64,000 bases of DNA, from the NCBI RefSeq assembly GCF_902706225.1, contig NZ_CACSKB010000001.1, forward strand, positions 124,001-188,000. The letters run 5' to 3'. Source of the DNA: Microbacterium sp. 18062 (GTDB taxonomy: Bacteria > Actinomycetota > Actinomycetes > Actinomycetales > Microbacteriaceae). Positions 8,960-17,567 of the stretch are shown piece by piece. The notes below the pieces were generated by a model. The model searched no databases and was not told the origin of the DNA. It saw only the letters and a list, made by a program, of their open reading frames with translations. The translations under genes and the position numbers were made by a program. Each line of letters opens with the position of its first letter. Within the stretch, counting starts at the first letter, position 1.

Positions 8960-9100
8960 GTCTTGACCTCCGCGTCGACGATCGCGCGCATGCGCCCGGC
9001 CAGTATCAGCCGTGCGTCCGCTGCGATTCCATCCTGCGATGCCGCACGAGCGATCGGCCATGGCGAACACGGGGAAGAGGGAGCGGGGTCCGGGAAAGGC

Positions 9101-9136
9101 AAAAGCCCCGAATACTGGCGAGAGTATGCGGGGCTT
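9101..9136 (-). terminator. Rho-independent terminator after tRNA-Lys
   Basis: AAGCCCCG (9103-9110) pairs with CGGGGCTT (9129-9136), with an inner ATACT/AGTAT stem. On the minus strand the stem is followed by TTTT, directly downstream of the tRNA. Confidence 0.8.
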
Positions 9137-9139
9137 CCG

Positions 9140-9212
9140 TGCACCCCCAGGGACTTGAACCCTGAACCCACTGATTAAGAGTCAGTTGCTCTGCCGATTG
9201 AGCTAGAGGTGC
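9140..9212 (-). tRNA. tRNA-Lys (anticodon CTT)
   Basis: A 73-nt cloverleaf on the minus strand. Acceptor GCACCTC pairs with GGGGTGC (one G-U), followed by discriminator A. The anticodon loop is CTCTTAA, giving CTT. The T arm is CAGGG TTCAAGT CCCTG. CCA is not encoded. Confidence 0.95.
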
Positions 9213-9313
9213 GTGTGGATCAGAGCCCAACGACGACTCCCGAACCGAGGGTCAACGTTAGCATTCCCGGCGGGCCCTCCGCCAATCGAGCCGACCGCTG
9301 GGAGCGGTGCCGT

Positions 9314-9886
9314 TCACGTGCCCGCGGCTCGCCATCCCTCGCCGGGCCCGACGAGCATCCGCCACAGCCACTCGCCGGCGGTGTCGAGTGGCGGAACGGG
9401 GTCGCGCATGAGCCACGCCGTGATCACGCCGATGGCGGTGCCGGCGATCCCCGCGGCGACCACGTCGAGGGGGAGTCCGGTGAAGCTCTCGGGATTCGCG
9501 GTGGCGACCGCATCCCGCACGATGTGCTCGATCTGCCCACGGAGCCGCGCGGCCACGAGCGCCGAGCCGTGATCGCCGAGCACGCGGCGGTATACGGCGG
9601 CGTTGTCGGCGATGTGCGCCAGGTAGAGGCGGAGCTCCGCGGGCGCGCCGTCCACGCCGCTCGGCGGCGAGGAGCGCAACGTGCCGGACAGGTCGTCGAC
9701 GGCCGCCTCCAGCGCCTCCGCGAGGAGGGTCTCCTTGTCGGAGTAGTGCTGATAGAAGCTGCTGCGGTTGACCTCTGCCCGCTCCACGATGTCGGAGACG
9801 GTGATCTCGTCGAGCTCGCGCTCGCGCGCCAGAGACAGGAGCGCAGCCTGCAGGCTCACGCGGGTGCGCACCACGCGGGGGTCCAT
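9314..9886 (-). CDS. TetR-family repressor, divergent from MMPL transporter
   Basis: 190 aa. The N-terminal helix-turn-helix (ITVSDIVERAEVNRSSFYQHYSDKETLLAEAL, about 28-59) is typical TetR; the C-terminal ligand domain is variable. It is transcribed away from the MMPL transporter at 10019, and two palindromes lie in the shared gap (9930-9961). The simplest reading is a ligand-released repressor of itself and the exporter. The ligand is unknown but probably lipophilic, given the partner. Confidence 0.88.
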   Translation of the reverse strand: MDPRVVRTRVSLQAALLSLARERELDEITVSDIVERAEVNRSSFYQHYSDKETLLAEALEAAVDDLSGTLRSSPPSGVDGAPAELRLYLAHIADNAAVYRRVLGDHGSALVAARLRGQIEHIVRDAVATANPESFTGLPLDVVAAGIAGTAIGVITAWLMRDPVPPLDTAGEWLWRMLVGPGEGWRAAGT

Positions 9887-9929
9887 CCGCCGATTCTCGC
9901 AGGTGTCCGGCGAGATGTCTGAGAGTTCT

Positions 9930-9961
9930 CCGACATGTGTCGGATCAACGACATGTGTCGG
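9930..9961. promoter_or_regulatory. Tandem TetR operators
   Basis: Two copies of an interrupted palindrome, CCGACA-TG-TGTCGG at 9930-9943 and ACGACA-TG-TGTCGG at 9948-9961, 18 bp apart centre to centre. That spacing is slightly under two helical turns. They lie between the divergent tetR and MMPL genes. Confidence 0.75.
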
Positions 9962-10018
9962 ATATGTTGAGTGCGGTCCGGTGTGGTGCCGGCTCACCTC
10001 CCCTCGGAAAGGCATCAC

Positions 10019-12499
10019 GTGGCACAGCTCCTGTACCGGATCGGTCGCTTCTCGGCGCGACGAGCCTGGATCGTCCTCAGCGGATGGCTCCTCGTCCTCG
10101 CGCTCGCGGGCGGCGCGTTTCTCGCTTTCGGAGGATCGCTGGCGTCGAGCTTCAACATCCCCGGCACGGAGACCGAGCGCGTCAACGACCGCCTCGCCGA
10201 CGCGCTGCCCGACCTCACCGGCGCGAGCGCGTCGGTCGTCTTCGAGGCCGAGGACGGGGCGTTCAGCGAGACGCAGAAGGCCGACGTCGTCGCGCTTCTC
10301 GAGGAGGTCGGGGAGATCGACGGCGTGGCGGGAACGCTCGACCCGTTCGCCACCGAGGAGCAGCGGGCCGCGCAGGCCGACCAGCTCGCGGACGCCCAGC
10401 AGCAGCTCGACGACGCGCGGGCGCAACTCGATGCCGGACAGGAGCAGATCGAGGCCGGGCAGTCGCAGCTCGACGCCGCGATCGCGCAGGCCCAGGCTGC
10501 CGGCGTCTACGAGCAGGCAGCCGCGCAGTTCGACGCGCAGCAGGCCCAGATCGACGCGGGCCTCGCCCAGATCGACGACGGTCGCGCGCAGCTCGAGGAG
10601 CAGGCGCCGCTGATCGAGGATGGGCGCACGTTGCTCGACGCGGCCGCCCAGATCCGCACGGTCTCCGAAGACGGAACGACCGCCGTGGCCAACGTCTCGT
10701 TCGACGAGGACGTGTTCTCCCTCCCCGAGGACATCAAGTCGGAGGTCGCGGAGGCGCTCACGGCCGCCGACATCGAGGGCGTGAGCGTCGACTACTCCTC
10801 GACCATCGCGGCGACGACCGAGGGGCTCATCGGGGCGGGCGAGGTGGTCGGCGTCATCATCGCCGCCCTCGTCCTGCTGATCATGATGCGCGCGTTGCTT
10901 CCCGCGGTCACACCTCTCCTCAGCTCGATCGTCGGCGTCGGCGTCGGCGTCGCCGGCTCGCTCTCCTTCTCCGGCGTCGTCGACATGGCCGCCGTCACCC
11001 CCGTGCTCGGCGTGATGCTCGGGCTCGCGGTCGGCATCGACTACTCGCTGTTCATCCTCAACCGGCACCGCGCGCAGCTGCTCGCCGGCATGGACCTGCA
11101 CGAGTCGATCGGTCTTGCGAACGGCACGGCAGGAAACGCCGTCGTCTTCGCCGGCTCCACGGTCATCGTCGCGCTCGTCGCCCTGCTGGTGACCGGCATC
11201 CCGTTCCTGGGCGTCATGGGCATCGTCGGCGCGGTCTGCGTCGCGATCGCCGTGCTGGTGTCGATCACCGTGACCCCGGCTCTGCTGGGGCTGATGAAGG
11301 CACGCGTGCTGCGCCGCGGGCTGCGCTCGCGCATCGGACACCCCGACCACGCCGCGCCCGAGCCCCGCGCCATGCGCACCCCGCGCGCGCTCGGCGCGGC
11401 CGCGCTCGCCATCGTCGCCCTGCTCGTGATCGCCATCCCCGCGCTGTCGATGCGTCTGGGCCTGCCCGACGGCTCGTCCGAGGCGACCGACACGACGCAG
11501 TACCGCTCGTACGCCGCGATCGCCGAGAAGTTCGGCGCCGGACAGAACGGCCCGCTGCTGGTCGTCGCGACGATGCCGGATGCGGTCGCCGACGAGGACG
11601 AGGTCTCGACCCAGGCCGAGATCGTCATGACCCTCATGGCCGACGAGGACGTCGTCGCCGTCGCACCCGCCGCGGTGTCGGCGGACCGCACCGTGTTCGC
11701 GTTCCAGGTCGTGCCGGAGGAGGGCCCGTCCAGCGAGTCCACCGAGACGCTCGTCCGAGACCTGCGCGCGATGTCACCACTCGACGGCGACGTCGAGCTC
11801 GGCGTCGCCGGGCAGGCGTCCGGAAACATCGACGTCTCGGAGAAGCTGGCCGACGCGCTGCCGGTCTACCTGCTGGTGGTGGTGGGGCTGTCGCTGCTCA
11901 TCATGATCCTCGTGTTCCGCTCGATCCTGGTGCCGCTGATCGCCACCGCCGGCTACGTGCTGTCGCTGTTCGCCGCCCTCGGCGCCGTCACCGCGATCTA
12001 CCAGTGGGGATGGCTGTCGGCGATCTTCGGCGTGCACGATCCCGGGCCCGTGCTGAGCTTCGCGCCGATCATCATCATGGGTGTGCTGTTCGGCCTCGCG
12101 ATGGACTACCAGCTGTTCCTCGTCTCGGGAATGCGGGAGGCCTACGTCCACGGCACGCCCGCTCGGCAGGCCGTCGTGGCGGGGCTCCGCAACGGCCGTG
12201 CCGTCGTGACCGCGGCGGCGATCATCATGATCTCGGTGTTCGGCGGATTCGTCTTCAGCCACCTGGGGATGGTGCGACCCCTCGGGTTCGGCCTCGCGAT
12301 CGGCGTGCTCTTCGACGCGTTCGTGGTGCGCATGGTCATCGTGCCCGCGCTCATGCACGTGCTGGGCGACAGGGCGTGGTGGCTGCCGCGCTGGCTGGAC
12401 CGCATCCTGCCCGACGTCGATGTGGAGGGCGCGGCGCTCGAGCGGGCGCATCCGGTCCACGCGGCGGATGCGGCGCCGAAGGGCCCCGCCCCGCGCTGA
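10019..12499 (+). CDS. MMPL/RND-family exporter
   Basis: 826 aa. One membrane helix at the N-terminus (WIVLSGWLLVLALAGGAFLAF) is followed by an extracytoplasmic region with a long Gln/Ala/Asp-rich coiled coil (roughly 110-195, heptads such as ADAQQQLDDARAQLDAGQ). Two blocks of membrane helices then flank a second outer domain, the MmpL/YdfJ duplication. GVMLGLAVGIDYSLFILNRHR and GVLFGLAMDYQLFLVSGMREA are the conserved TM4/TM10-type segments. The GTG at 10019 is chosen because GGAAAGG lies 6 nt upstream. It probably exports a lipid or hydrophobic drug by proton motive force, controlled by the divergent TetR. Confidence 0.9.
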   Translation: MAQLLYRIGRFSARRAWIVLSGWLLVLALAGGAFLAFGGSLASSFNIPGTETERVNDRLADALPDLTGASASVVFEAEDGAFSETQKADVVALLEEVGEIDGVAGTLDPFATEEQRAAQADQLADAQQQLDDARAQLDAGQEQIEAGQSQLDAAIAQAQAAGVYEQAAAQFDAQQAQIDAGLAQIDDGRAQLEEQAPLIEDGRTLLDAAAQIRTVSEDGTTAVANVSFDEDVFSLPEDIKSEVAEALTAADIEGVSVDYSSTIAATTEGLIGAGEVVGVIIAALVLLIMMRALLPAVTPLLSSIVGVGVGVAGSLSFSGVVDMAAVTPVLGVMLGLAVGIDYSLFILNRHRAQLLAGMDLHESIGLANGTAGNAVVFAGSTVIVALVALLVTGIPFLGVMGIVGAVCVAIAVLVSITVTPALLGLMKARVLRRGLRSRIGHPDHAAPEPRAMRTPRALGAAALAIVALLVIAIPALSMRLGLPDGSSEATDTTQYRSYAAIAEKFGAGQNGPLLVVATMPDAVADEDEVSTQAEIVMTLMADEDVVAVAPAAVSADRTVFAFQVVPEEGPSSESTETLVRDLRAMSPLDGDVELGVAGQASGNIDVSEKLADALPVYLLVVVGLSLLIMILVFRSILVPLIATAGYVLSLFAALGAVTAIYQWGWLSAIFGVHDPGPVLSFAPIIIMGVLFGLAMDYQLFLVSGMREAYVHGTPARQAVVAGLRNGRAVVTAAAIIMISVFGGFVFSHLGMVRPLGFGLAIGVLFDAFVVRMVIVPALMHVLGDRAWWLPRWLDRILPDVDVEGAALERAHPVHAADAAPKGPAPR

Positions 12500-12548
12500 G
12501 CCCGGCGCGCCGAGCGGTCTGTTGCGCCGTTCCCGACCGGCGCGCTGC

Positions 12549-13778
12549 TCAGGTCGCGTCGCCGAGAAGGACGGCGGCGCCCTCCTCGGCAGGATCCGCC
12601 TCCCGGTCGTCGATGCGGCCGAGGGCACGCCGGCCGAGGGCGATCGTCAGCGCCGCGAGCAGCACGGCCGCCGCGGCGACCAGGTACGGCACGGTCGCGC
12701 CATAGGCGTGCCAGAGGAGCGCCGCGAGGGGCGGGGCCGCCGCGCCGCCGAGGAAGCGGACGGCGGAGTACGCCGAGGACGCGACCGAGCGGGGCAGGTC
12801 GGTCGCCTCCATGACGGCCTCGGTCAGCACGGTGTTCATGACGCCGAGCAGCAGTCCGCCGACGACGATGCTGGCCACCAGCGCGGCCGGATCGGCGACG
12901 AGGATCCCGCCGGCGGCGAGATCGACGGCCAGCAGCGGCAGCACCGCGAGCATCACGCTCGACCGGCGGAAGCGGCGCAGCAGCAGCGGCGCCACCCATA
13001 CGCTCGTGACGGCGAGGGCCACACCCCATCCGAAGAACGTGACGCCGATGCCGAGCGCGCCGAACCCGAGCGGGAAGGGGGAGAATGCCAGCAGGATGAA
13101 GAAGCCGATGTTGTAGAAGAACGCGGCGGTCGCGAGGATCGCGAGCGCGGGCCGGCCCAGAGCGCGGAACGGCGCCGAGAGCGGCACCGGGCGACGCTGC
13201 TCGCGGGGGCCGCGCAGCAGCACGAGCACGGCGACGAACCCGATCGCCATGAGGGCGACGACGCCGAAGAACGGACCGCGCCAGCTGACCTCGCCGAGGA
13301 GTCCGCCGAGGAGCGGTCCCACGGCGATGCCGACGCCGAGCGCGGCCTCGTACAGCACGATCGCCGCGCCGCGGCCGCCCGCGGCCGAGCCGACGATCGT
13401 CGCGAGCGCGGTGGAGATGAACAGGGCGTTGCCGAGTCCCCAGCCGGCCCGGAACCCGATGATCGCATCGACACTGCCGCTGAGCGCGCACAGCAGCGCG
13501 AAGACGACGATGAGCGCCAGTCCGATCAGCAGCGTCGCCTTGGCGCCGATGCGACTGGAGATCCAGCTCGTCACGAGCATGGCGAGACCGGTGACGAGCA
13601 GGTAGCTCGTGAAGAGCAGCTCGGTCTCGACGGGGGTCGCCTCGAGCGACTCGGCGATCGCGGGCAGGATCGGATCGACCAGACCGATGCCCATGAACGC
13701 CACGACGCACGCGAACGCCACGGCCCAGACCTGTGCCGGCTGCCGCCGGATGGCGGCGGTCCCGCCGTGCGCGCTCAC
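12549..13778 (-). CDS. MFS drug/solute efflux transporter (12 TM)
   Basis: 409 aa with about twelve membrane helices and the motif WISSRIGAKATLLIGLAL between TM2 and TM3 (motif A-like). The GTG at 13778 overlaps the marR stop (GTGA), so the two are translationally coupled; the longer upstream frame is low-complexity. The pairing with a MarR regulator suggests efflux of a toxic small molecule. It is distinct from the 14-TM protein at 26133. Confidence 0.85.
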   Translation of the reverse strand: MSAHGGTAAIRRQPAQVWAVAFACVVAFMGIGLVDPILPAIAESLEATPVETELLFTSYLLVTGLAMLVTSWISSRIGAKATLLIGLALIVVFALLCALSGSVDAIIGFRAGWGLGNALFISTALATIVGSAAGGRGAAIVLYEAALGVGIAVGPLLGGLLGEVSWRGPFFGVVALMAIGFVAVLVLLRGPREQRRPVPLSAPFRALGRPALAILATAAFFYNIGFFILLAFSPFPLGFGALGIGVTFFGWGVALAVTSVWVAPLLLRRFRRSSVMLAVLPLLAVDLAAGGILVADPAALVASIVVGGLLLGVMNTVLTEAVMEATDLPRSVASSAYSAVRFLGGAAAPPLAALLWHAYGATVPYLVAAAAVLLAALTIALGRRALGRIDDREADPAEEGAAVLLGDAT

Positions 13779-14209
13779 CGGCCCGCTCCCGTGGCGACGG
13801 CCGCGCGCGAGGCGAGGATGCGGGAGGCCTGCTCCAACGCGGACCACTCGTCGTCGTCGAGGTCGGCGAACAGGGGCGCGAGGGCCTCACCGAGCTGCGC
13901 GCGCCAGGCGTCGATCGCCGCAGCGCCCGCATCCGTGATGGTGACGAGGGTCACGCGCGAGTCCTCGGGATCGCCGTCCCGCCGCACGAGACCCGCCTCG
14001 TCGAGCTGTCCGACGAGGCGGGTGACGCCGGGCTGTGTCGTGCGGCTCGCGCGGGCGAGCTCGCCGATCCGCTGCGGACCCTCGTTCTGCAGGATGCTGA
14101 GCGCACGCCACTGGGTGGCGGGCGCGTCGTTGCGGGTCGCGACAGCGGCGACGCGGGTGAGCGCGTGCGCGGCGATGACGATCCCGGCGATGTCCTCGGC
14201 TCGTGTCAT
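13775..14209 (-). CDS. MarR-family repressor
   Basis: 144 aa. A MarR winged helix: QWRALSILQNEGPQRIGELARASRTTQPGVTRLVGQLDEAGLVRRDGDPEDSRV (about 32-87) with recognition helix and wing. First gene of a two-gene operon with the MFS transporter. A 19-bp perfect inverted repeat lies 8 nt upstream of the start, consistent with autorepression released by a phenolic or similar ligand. Confidence 0.9.
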   Translation of the reverse strand: MTRAEDIAGIVIAAHALTRVAAVATRNDAPATQWRALSILQNEGPQRIGELARASRTTQPGVTRLVGQLDEAGLVRRDGDPEDSRVTLVTITDAGAAAIDAWRAQLGEALAPLFADLDDDEWSALEQASRILASRAAVATGAGR

Positions 14210-14217
14210 GCCGTAAG

Positions 14218-14236
14218 TATATACCTAAGGTATATA
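14218..14236. promoter_or_regulatory. MarR operator
   Basis: TATATACCT-A-AGGTATATA, perfect 9-bp arms around one base. It is unusually A+T rich for this genome and sits 8 nt upstream of marR. Confidence 0.8.
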
Positions 14237-14367
14237 AATGGCGGAGGGCTCGATGCGTTCTGATCGCTCAGCGGCCGCCGGCGGCGATGCGGGCTCGTGC
14301 TCGTCGAGGCGGCGCCCGGTGTGGACGTCGCCGCGACCGAGCCCCCGCTGACCGTTCCCGACGCGCT

Positions 14368-14373
14368 TAGGGT
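14368..14373 (+). promoter_or_regulatory. Leaderless-type -10 box of the thiolase gene
   Basis: TAGGGT, 6 nt, then ATG. Confidence 0.55.
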
Positions 14374-14379
14374 TGACTC

Positions 14380-15564
14380 ATGAACATCGACGACGTCGTC
14401 ATCGTTGCTGCAGCACGCACCCCGCAGGGCCGGCTGAACGGACAGCTCTCGTCCTTCACCGCGCCGCAGCTCGGCGCGCTCGCGATCAAGGGCGCGCTCG
14501 CGCAGGGCGGCATCCCCGCCGACGCGGTCGACGCGGTGCTCGTGGGGCAGGTGCTCCCGGCGGGATCGGGACAGAACCCGGCGCGCCAGGCGGCGATCGG
14601 GGCGGGACTCGGCTGGGACGTGCACGCCGCGTCGGTCAACAAGGTATGCCTGTCGGGACTGACCGCGATCATCGACGGAGCCCGGATGCTGCGCCTGGGC
14701 GATGCGACCGTCGTCGTGGCCGCGGGCATGGAGTCGATGACGCGCGCGCCGCACCTGCTCATGGGGTCGCGCGAGGGCTGGTCGTACGGCAGCGTCGAGG
14801 TTCTCGACCACATGGCCCACGACGGCCTGACCGATGCCTTCGACCGCGAGAGCATGGGCGCCTCGACCGAACGGCTGAACGCCGCGTTCGAGGTCACCCG
14901 CTCGCAGCAGGACGCGGTCGCCGCCCGGTCGCACCGGCGAGCGGCGGAGGCGGCGGAGGCGGGCGTGTTCGACGCCGAGATCGTGACCGTCGAGGTGCCG
15001 CAGCGCAAGGGCGGACCGATCCTCGTGACGAAGGACGAGGGCATCCGTCCCGACACGACCGAGGAGTCGCTCGCGACGCTGCGCCCGGCCTTCGCCGAGG
15101 GCGGCACGATCACCGCCGGCAACGCGTCGCAGATCTCCGACGGCGCATCCGCGGTCGTGCTCACCACCCGCAGCCACGCCGACGAGCGGGGATGGTCCGT
15201 GCTCGCCGCGCTGGGGACGGCCGGACAGGTCGCCGGTCCCGACAACTCGCTGCACGCGCAGCCGGCCCGCGCGATCGCCCAGGCCCTCGACAAGCAGGGC
15301 ATCGCCGCCTCCGACCTCGACCTGATCGAGATCAACGAGGCGTTCGCCGCGGTCGTCGCCCGGTCGCAACGGGAGCTCGGCGTCGGCGACGAGGTCGTGA
15401 ACATCCACGGCGGCGGGATCGCGATCGGTCACCCGATCGGTGTCTCGGGGAACCGGCTCGTCGTCCACGCCGTGCACGAGCTGCTGCGGCGCGGAACGGG
15501 GACGGCGGCGGTCGCCCTGTGCGGCGGCGGCGGTCAGGGCGACGCCCTCATCCTGCTGCGCTGA
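14380..15564 (+). CDS. Acetyl-CoA acetyltransferase (thiolase)
   Basis: 394 aa, the normal thiolase length. Active-site nucleophile C90 in VNKVCLSG, histidine in NIHGGGIAIGHPIGVSG near 350, and the second cysteine in ALCGGGGQGD near 380. It condenses two acetyl-CoA to acetoacetyl-CoA or performs the reverse thiolysis. No beta-oxidation or polyhydroxyalkanoate genes are next to it, so direction is open. It is monocistronic, with the convergent 85-aa membrane protein downstream. Confidence 0.92.
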   Translation: MNIDDVVIVAAARTPQGRLNGQLSSFTAPQLGALAIKGALAQGGIPADAVDAVLVGQVLPAGSGQNPARQAAIGAGLGWDVHAASVNKVCLSGLTAIIDGARMLRLGDATVVVAAGMESMTRAPHLLMGSREGWSYGSVEVLDHMAHDGLTDAFDRESMGASTERLNAAFEVTRSQQDAVAARSHRRAAEAAEAGVFDAEIVTVEVPQRKGGPILVTKDEGIRPDTTEESLATLRPAFAEGGTITAGNASQISDGASAVVLTTRSHADERGWSVLAALGTAGQVAGPDNSLHAQPARAIAQALDKQGIAASDLDLIEINEAFAAVVARSQRELGVGDEVVNIHGGGIAIGHPIGVSGNRLVVHAVHELLRRGTGTAAVALCGGGGQGDALILLR

Positions 15565-15569
15565 GGCGC

Positions 15570-15827
15570 TCAGCCGCGCAGGTGCTTCTTCAACAGCTTC
15601 TGCTCGTCGCCGGAGGCGGGGGAGTCGCCCGCGACGAGGTGTCCGCGGCCGGCGCGGAACGTGTCGACGATCGCACCGATCGCGAGGGCGAGCGTGATGC
15701 CCCAGCTCGCCCACGCCAGAGCGGTGCGCCAGGTGAACCTCTCGTCGCTGTCGCGCAGACCCCGCAACAGGGTCACGCCGCCGATCAGAGCACTGAACAG
15801 GCCCGAGCCGAAGAGGTACTTGCGCAT
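15570..15827 (-). CDS. Small membrane protein (85 aa)
   Basis: Two predicted membrane helices (about 5-22, FGSGLFSALIGGVTLLRG; about 36-56, ALAWASWGITLALAIGAIV) and a charged C-terminal tail. The stop lies 5 nt from the thiolase stop. Not recognised beyond being a small integral membrane protein. Confidence 0.6.
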   Translation of the reverse strand: MRKYLFGSGLFSALIGGVTLLRGLRDSDERFTWRTALAWASWGITLALAIGAIVDTFRAGRGHLVAGDSPASGDEQKLLKKHLRG

Positions 15828-15902
15828 GAGGACACGCTATCGCGCGCGGGTGGCGGCGCATCCCTCTTGACGCCACCGGCGGGAACGTGCCACCCCTCGC
15901 GG

Positions 15903-15908
15903 TAGCCT
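15903..15908 (+). promoter_or_regulatory. -10 box of otsA
   Basis: TAGCCT with a leader of about 25 nt, then GAGGAG and the GTG start at 15940. Confidence 0.5.
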
Positions 15909-15939
15909 GAGTGCACCCCGCGAACCGAGGAGTTGCCGC

Positions 15940-17352
15940 GTGTCCCAGGCCGAATTCGTCGTCGTCGCCAATCGTCTGCCCGTCGATCGCGACGGAGACG
16001 GCGGGTGGCGGAGGTCTCCCGGCGGCCTCGTCACCGCCCTCGAGCCGGTGATGCGGGGGAGCGAGGGGGCGTGGGTCGGCTGGCCCGGTCAGGCGGACCT
16101 CGAGATCGAGCCGTTCGACTTCGAGGGGACGCACCTCGTTCCGGTCGTGCTCTCGGCCGACGACGTCGAGCTCTACTACGAGGGCTTCTCCAACGACACC
16201 ATCTGGCCGCTCTATCACGACGTGATCGCCGCCCCCCGGTACAGCCGGGAGTGGTGGAACGCGTACGTCGAGGTCAACCGTCGTTTTGCCGAGGCCGCCG
16301 CCGCGGCCGCCGCGGAAGGGGCGACCGTCTGGGTGCAGGACTACCAGCTGCAGCTGGTGCCCAGGTTCCTCCGCGAGGCGCGTCCCGACCTCACGATCGG
16401 ATACTTCCACCACATCCCGTTCCCCGCCTACGGCCTCTTCTCCCAGCTGCCGTGGCGGCGTCAGGTGCTCGAGGGGCTGCTGGGCGCTGACGTGATCGGA
16501 TTCCAGCGGGTGGCGGATGCGGGCAACTTCGCCCGAGCCGTGCGCCGCCAGCTGCGTTACGAGACGAAGGCCTCCGGGATCCGGGTGCCGCGCGAGGACG
16601 GGTCCGTCCGGATCGCGCTCGCCAAGGCCTTCCCCATCTCGATCGACGCGGAATCGTACGTCGAGCTCGCGCAGCGCCCCGAGATCCAGGCGCGTGCGAA
16701 GGAGATCCGCGCGGAGCTCGGCAACCCGAAGAAGGTGCTGCTCGGCGTCGATCGGCTCGACTACACGAAGGGGATCCGACACCGGATCAAGGCCTTCGGC
16801 GAACTCCTCCAGGACCAGCGCATCAGCGTCGAGGACGTCACGCTCGTGCAGGTGGCGAGCCCCAGCCGCGAGCGCGTCGAGGCGTATGTGCAGCTGCGCG
16901 ACGAGATCGAGCTGGCCGTCGGCCGCATCAACGGCGACTTCGACACGACCAGCCACACCGCCATCCGCTATCTCCACCAGGCCTATCCCCGCGAGGAGAT
17001 GGTCGCCCTCTATCTCGCTGCCGATGTGATGCTGGTCACCGCGCTCCGCGACGGCATGAACCTCGTCGCGAAGGAGTACGTCGCCAGTCGCATCGACAAC
17101 CGCGGTGTGCTGGTGCTCAGCGAGTTCGCCGGCGCCGCCGACGAGCTGGGCAGCGCACTGCTGATCAACCCGCACGACATCCAGGGACTGAAGGACGCGA
17201 TATCGCGGGCGATCGAGATGCAGCCCGCGGAACAGGGGCGTCGGATGCGGACCCTCCGCAGGCGCGTGCGCGACCACGACGTGGAGGACTGGTCGCGGGA
17301 GTTCCTCGCCGCCCTCGCCTCGATCCACACCGCGAAGGAAGGGGGCTCGTGA
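15940..17352 (+). CDS. otsA: Trehalose-6-phosphate synthase
   Basis: A 470-aa glycosyltransferase family 20 enzyme that joins UDP- (or ADP-) glucose and glucose-6-phosphate. Recognisable stretches include VVVANRLPVDRDG with the SPGGLVTAL loop, WVGWPG, WVQDYQLQLVPRFLRE, GYFHHIPFPAYGLF, LLGVDRLDYTKGIRHRIKAF and LRDGMNLVAKEYVA near the C-terminus. The start is GTG after GAGGAG. No trehalose-6-phosphate phosphatase domain is fused, and none is adjacent; a 51-aa frame overlaps the stop instead. Confidence 0.93.
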   Translation: MSQAEFVVVANRLPVDRDGDGGWRRSPGGLVTALEPVMRGSEGAWVGWPGQADLEIEPFDFEGTHLVPVVLSADDVELYYEGFSNDTIWPLYHDVIAAPRYSREWWNAYVEVNRRFAEAAAAAAAEGATVWVQDYQLQLVPRFLREARPDLTIGYFHHIPFPAYGLFSQLPWRRQVLEGLLGADVIGFQRVADAGNFARAVRRQLRYETKASGIRVPREDGSVRIALAKAFPISIDAESYVELAQRPEIQARAKEIRAELGNPKKVLLGVDRLDYTKGIRHRIKAFGELLQDQRISVEDVTLVQVASPSRERVEAYVQLRDEIELAVGRINGDFDTTSHTAIRYLHQAYPREEMVALYLAADVMLVTALRDGMNLVAKEYVASRIDNRGVLVLSEFAGAADELGSALLINPHDIQGLKDAISRAIEMQPAEQGRRMRTLRRRVRDHDVEDWSREFLAALASIHTAKEGGS

Positions 17353-17504
17353 ACGACACGACCGTCGAGCTTGACCGGATCGCCGGCACCGCGCACCATC
17401 TCGTCGCGTTCGCGGCACGGGTGCGGGTGCCGGATACAGCCGCTCTCGCGACGCTTGTCGCCGACCTCGCCGAGCGGCGATCCGCGGCGCGCGCCGCGGC
17501 GTAG
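17349..17504 (+). CDS. Small hypothetical protein coupled to otsA (51 aa)
   Basis: GTG at 17349 overlaps the otsA TGA (GTGA), followed by 51 codons to TAG. The sequence begins MNDTTVELDRIAGTAHHLVA and ends in ARAAA; it is probably one helical hairpin. It occupies the place where otsB could be expected. The tight overlap and codon bias support a real gene, but no family is recognised. Confidence 0.45.
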   Translation: MNDTTVELDRIAGTAHHLVAFAARVRVPDTAALATLVADLAERRSAARAAA

Positions 17505-17555
17505 ATCCGAGGCGCGCGGAGCGCCCGCCGCGGCGAGAGCGGGCGTCGACGGGAA

Positions 17556-17561
17556 TAGACT
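17556..17561 (+). promoter_or_regulatory. Leaderless-type -10 box of ilvD
   Basis: TAGACT, 6 nt, then GTG. No leader peptide or T-box can fit, so ilvD is not controlled by classical attenuation at this promoter. Confidence 0.55.
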
Positions 17562-17567
17562 GCAACG

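Noticed and set aside
14206..17565. Long minus-strand frame across thiolase and otsA
   Set aside because: Composition is Arg/His/Gly/Asp-rich without motifs; both plus-strand genes are certain.
17353..17567. T-box or peptide attenuator before ilvD
   Set aside because: The likely promoter lies 6 nt before the start codon, leaving no room for a leader; no leader peptide rich in Ile, Leu or Val is seen.
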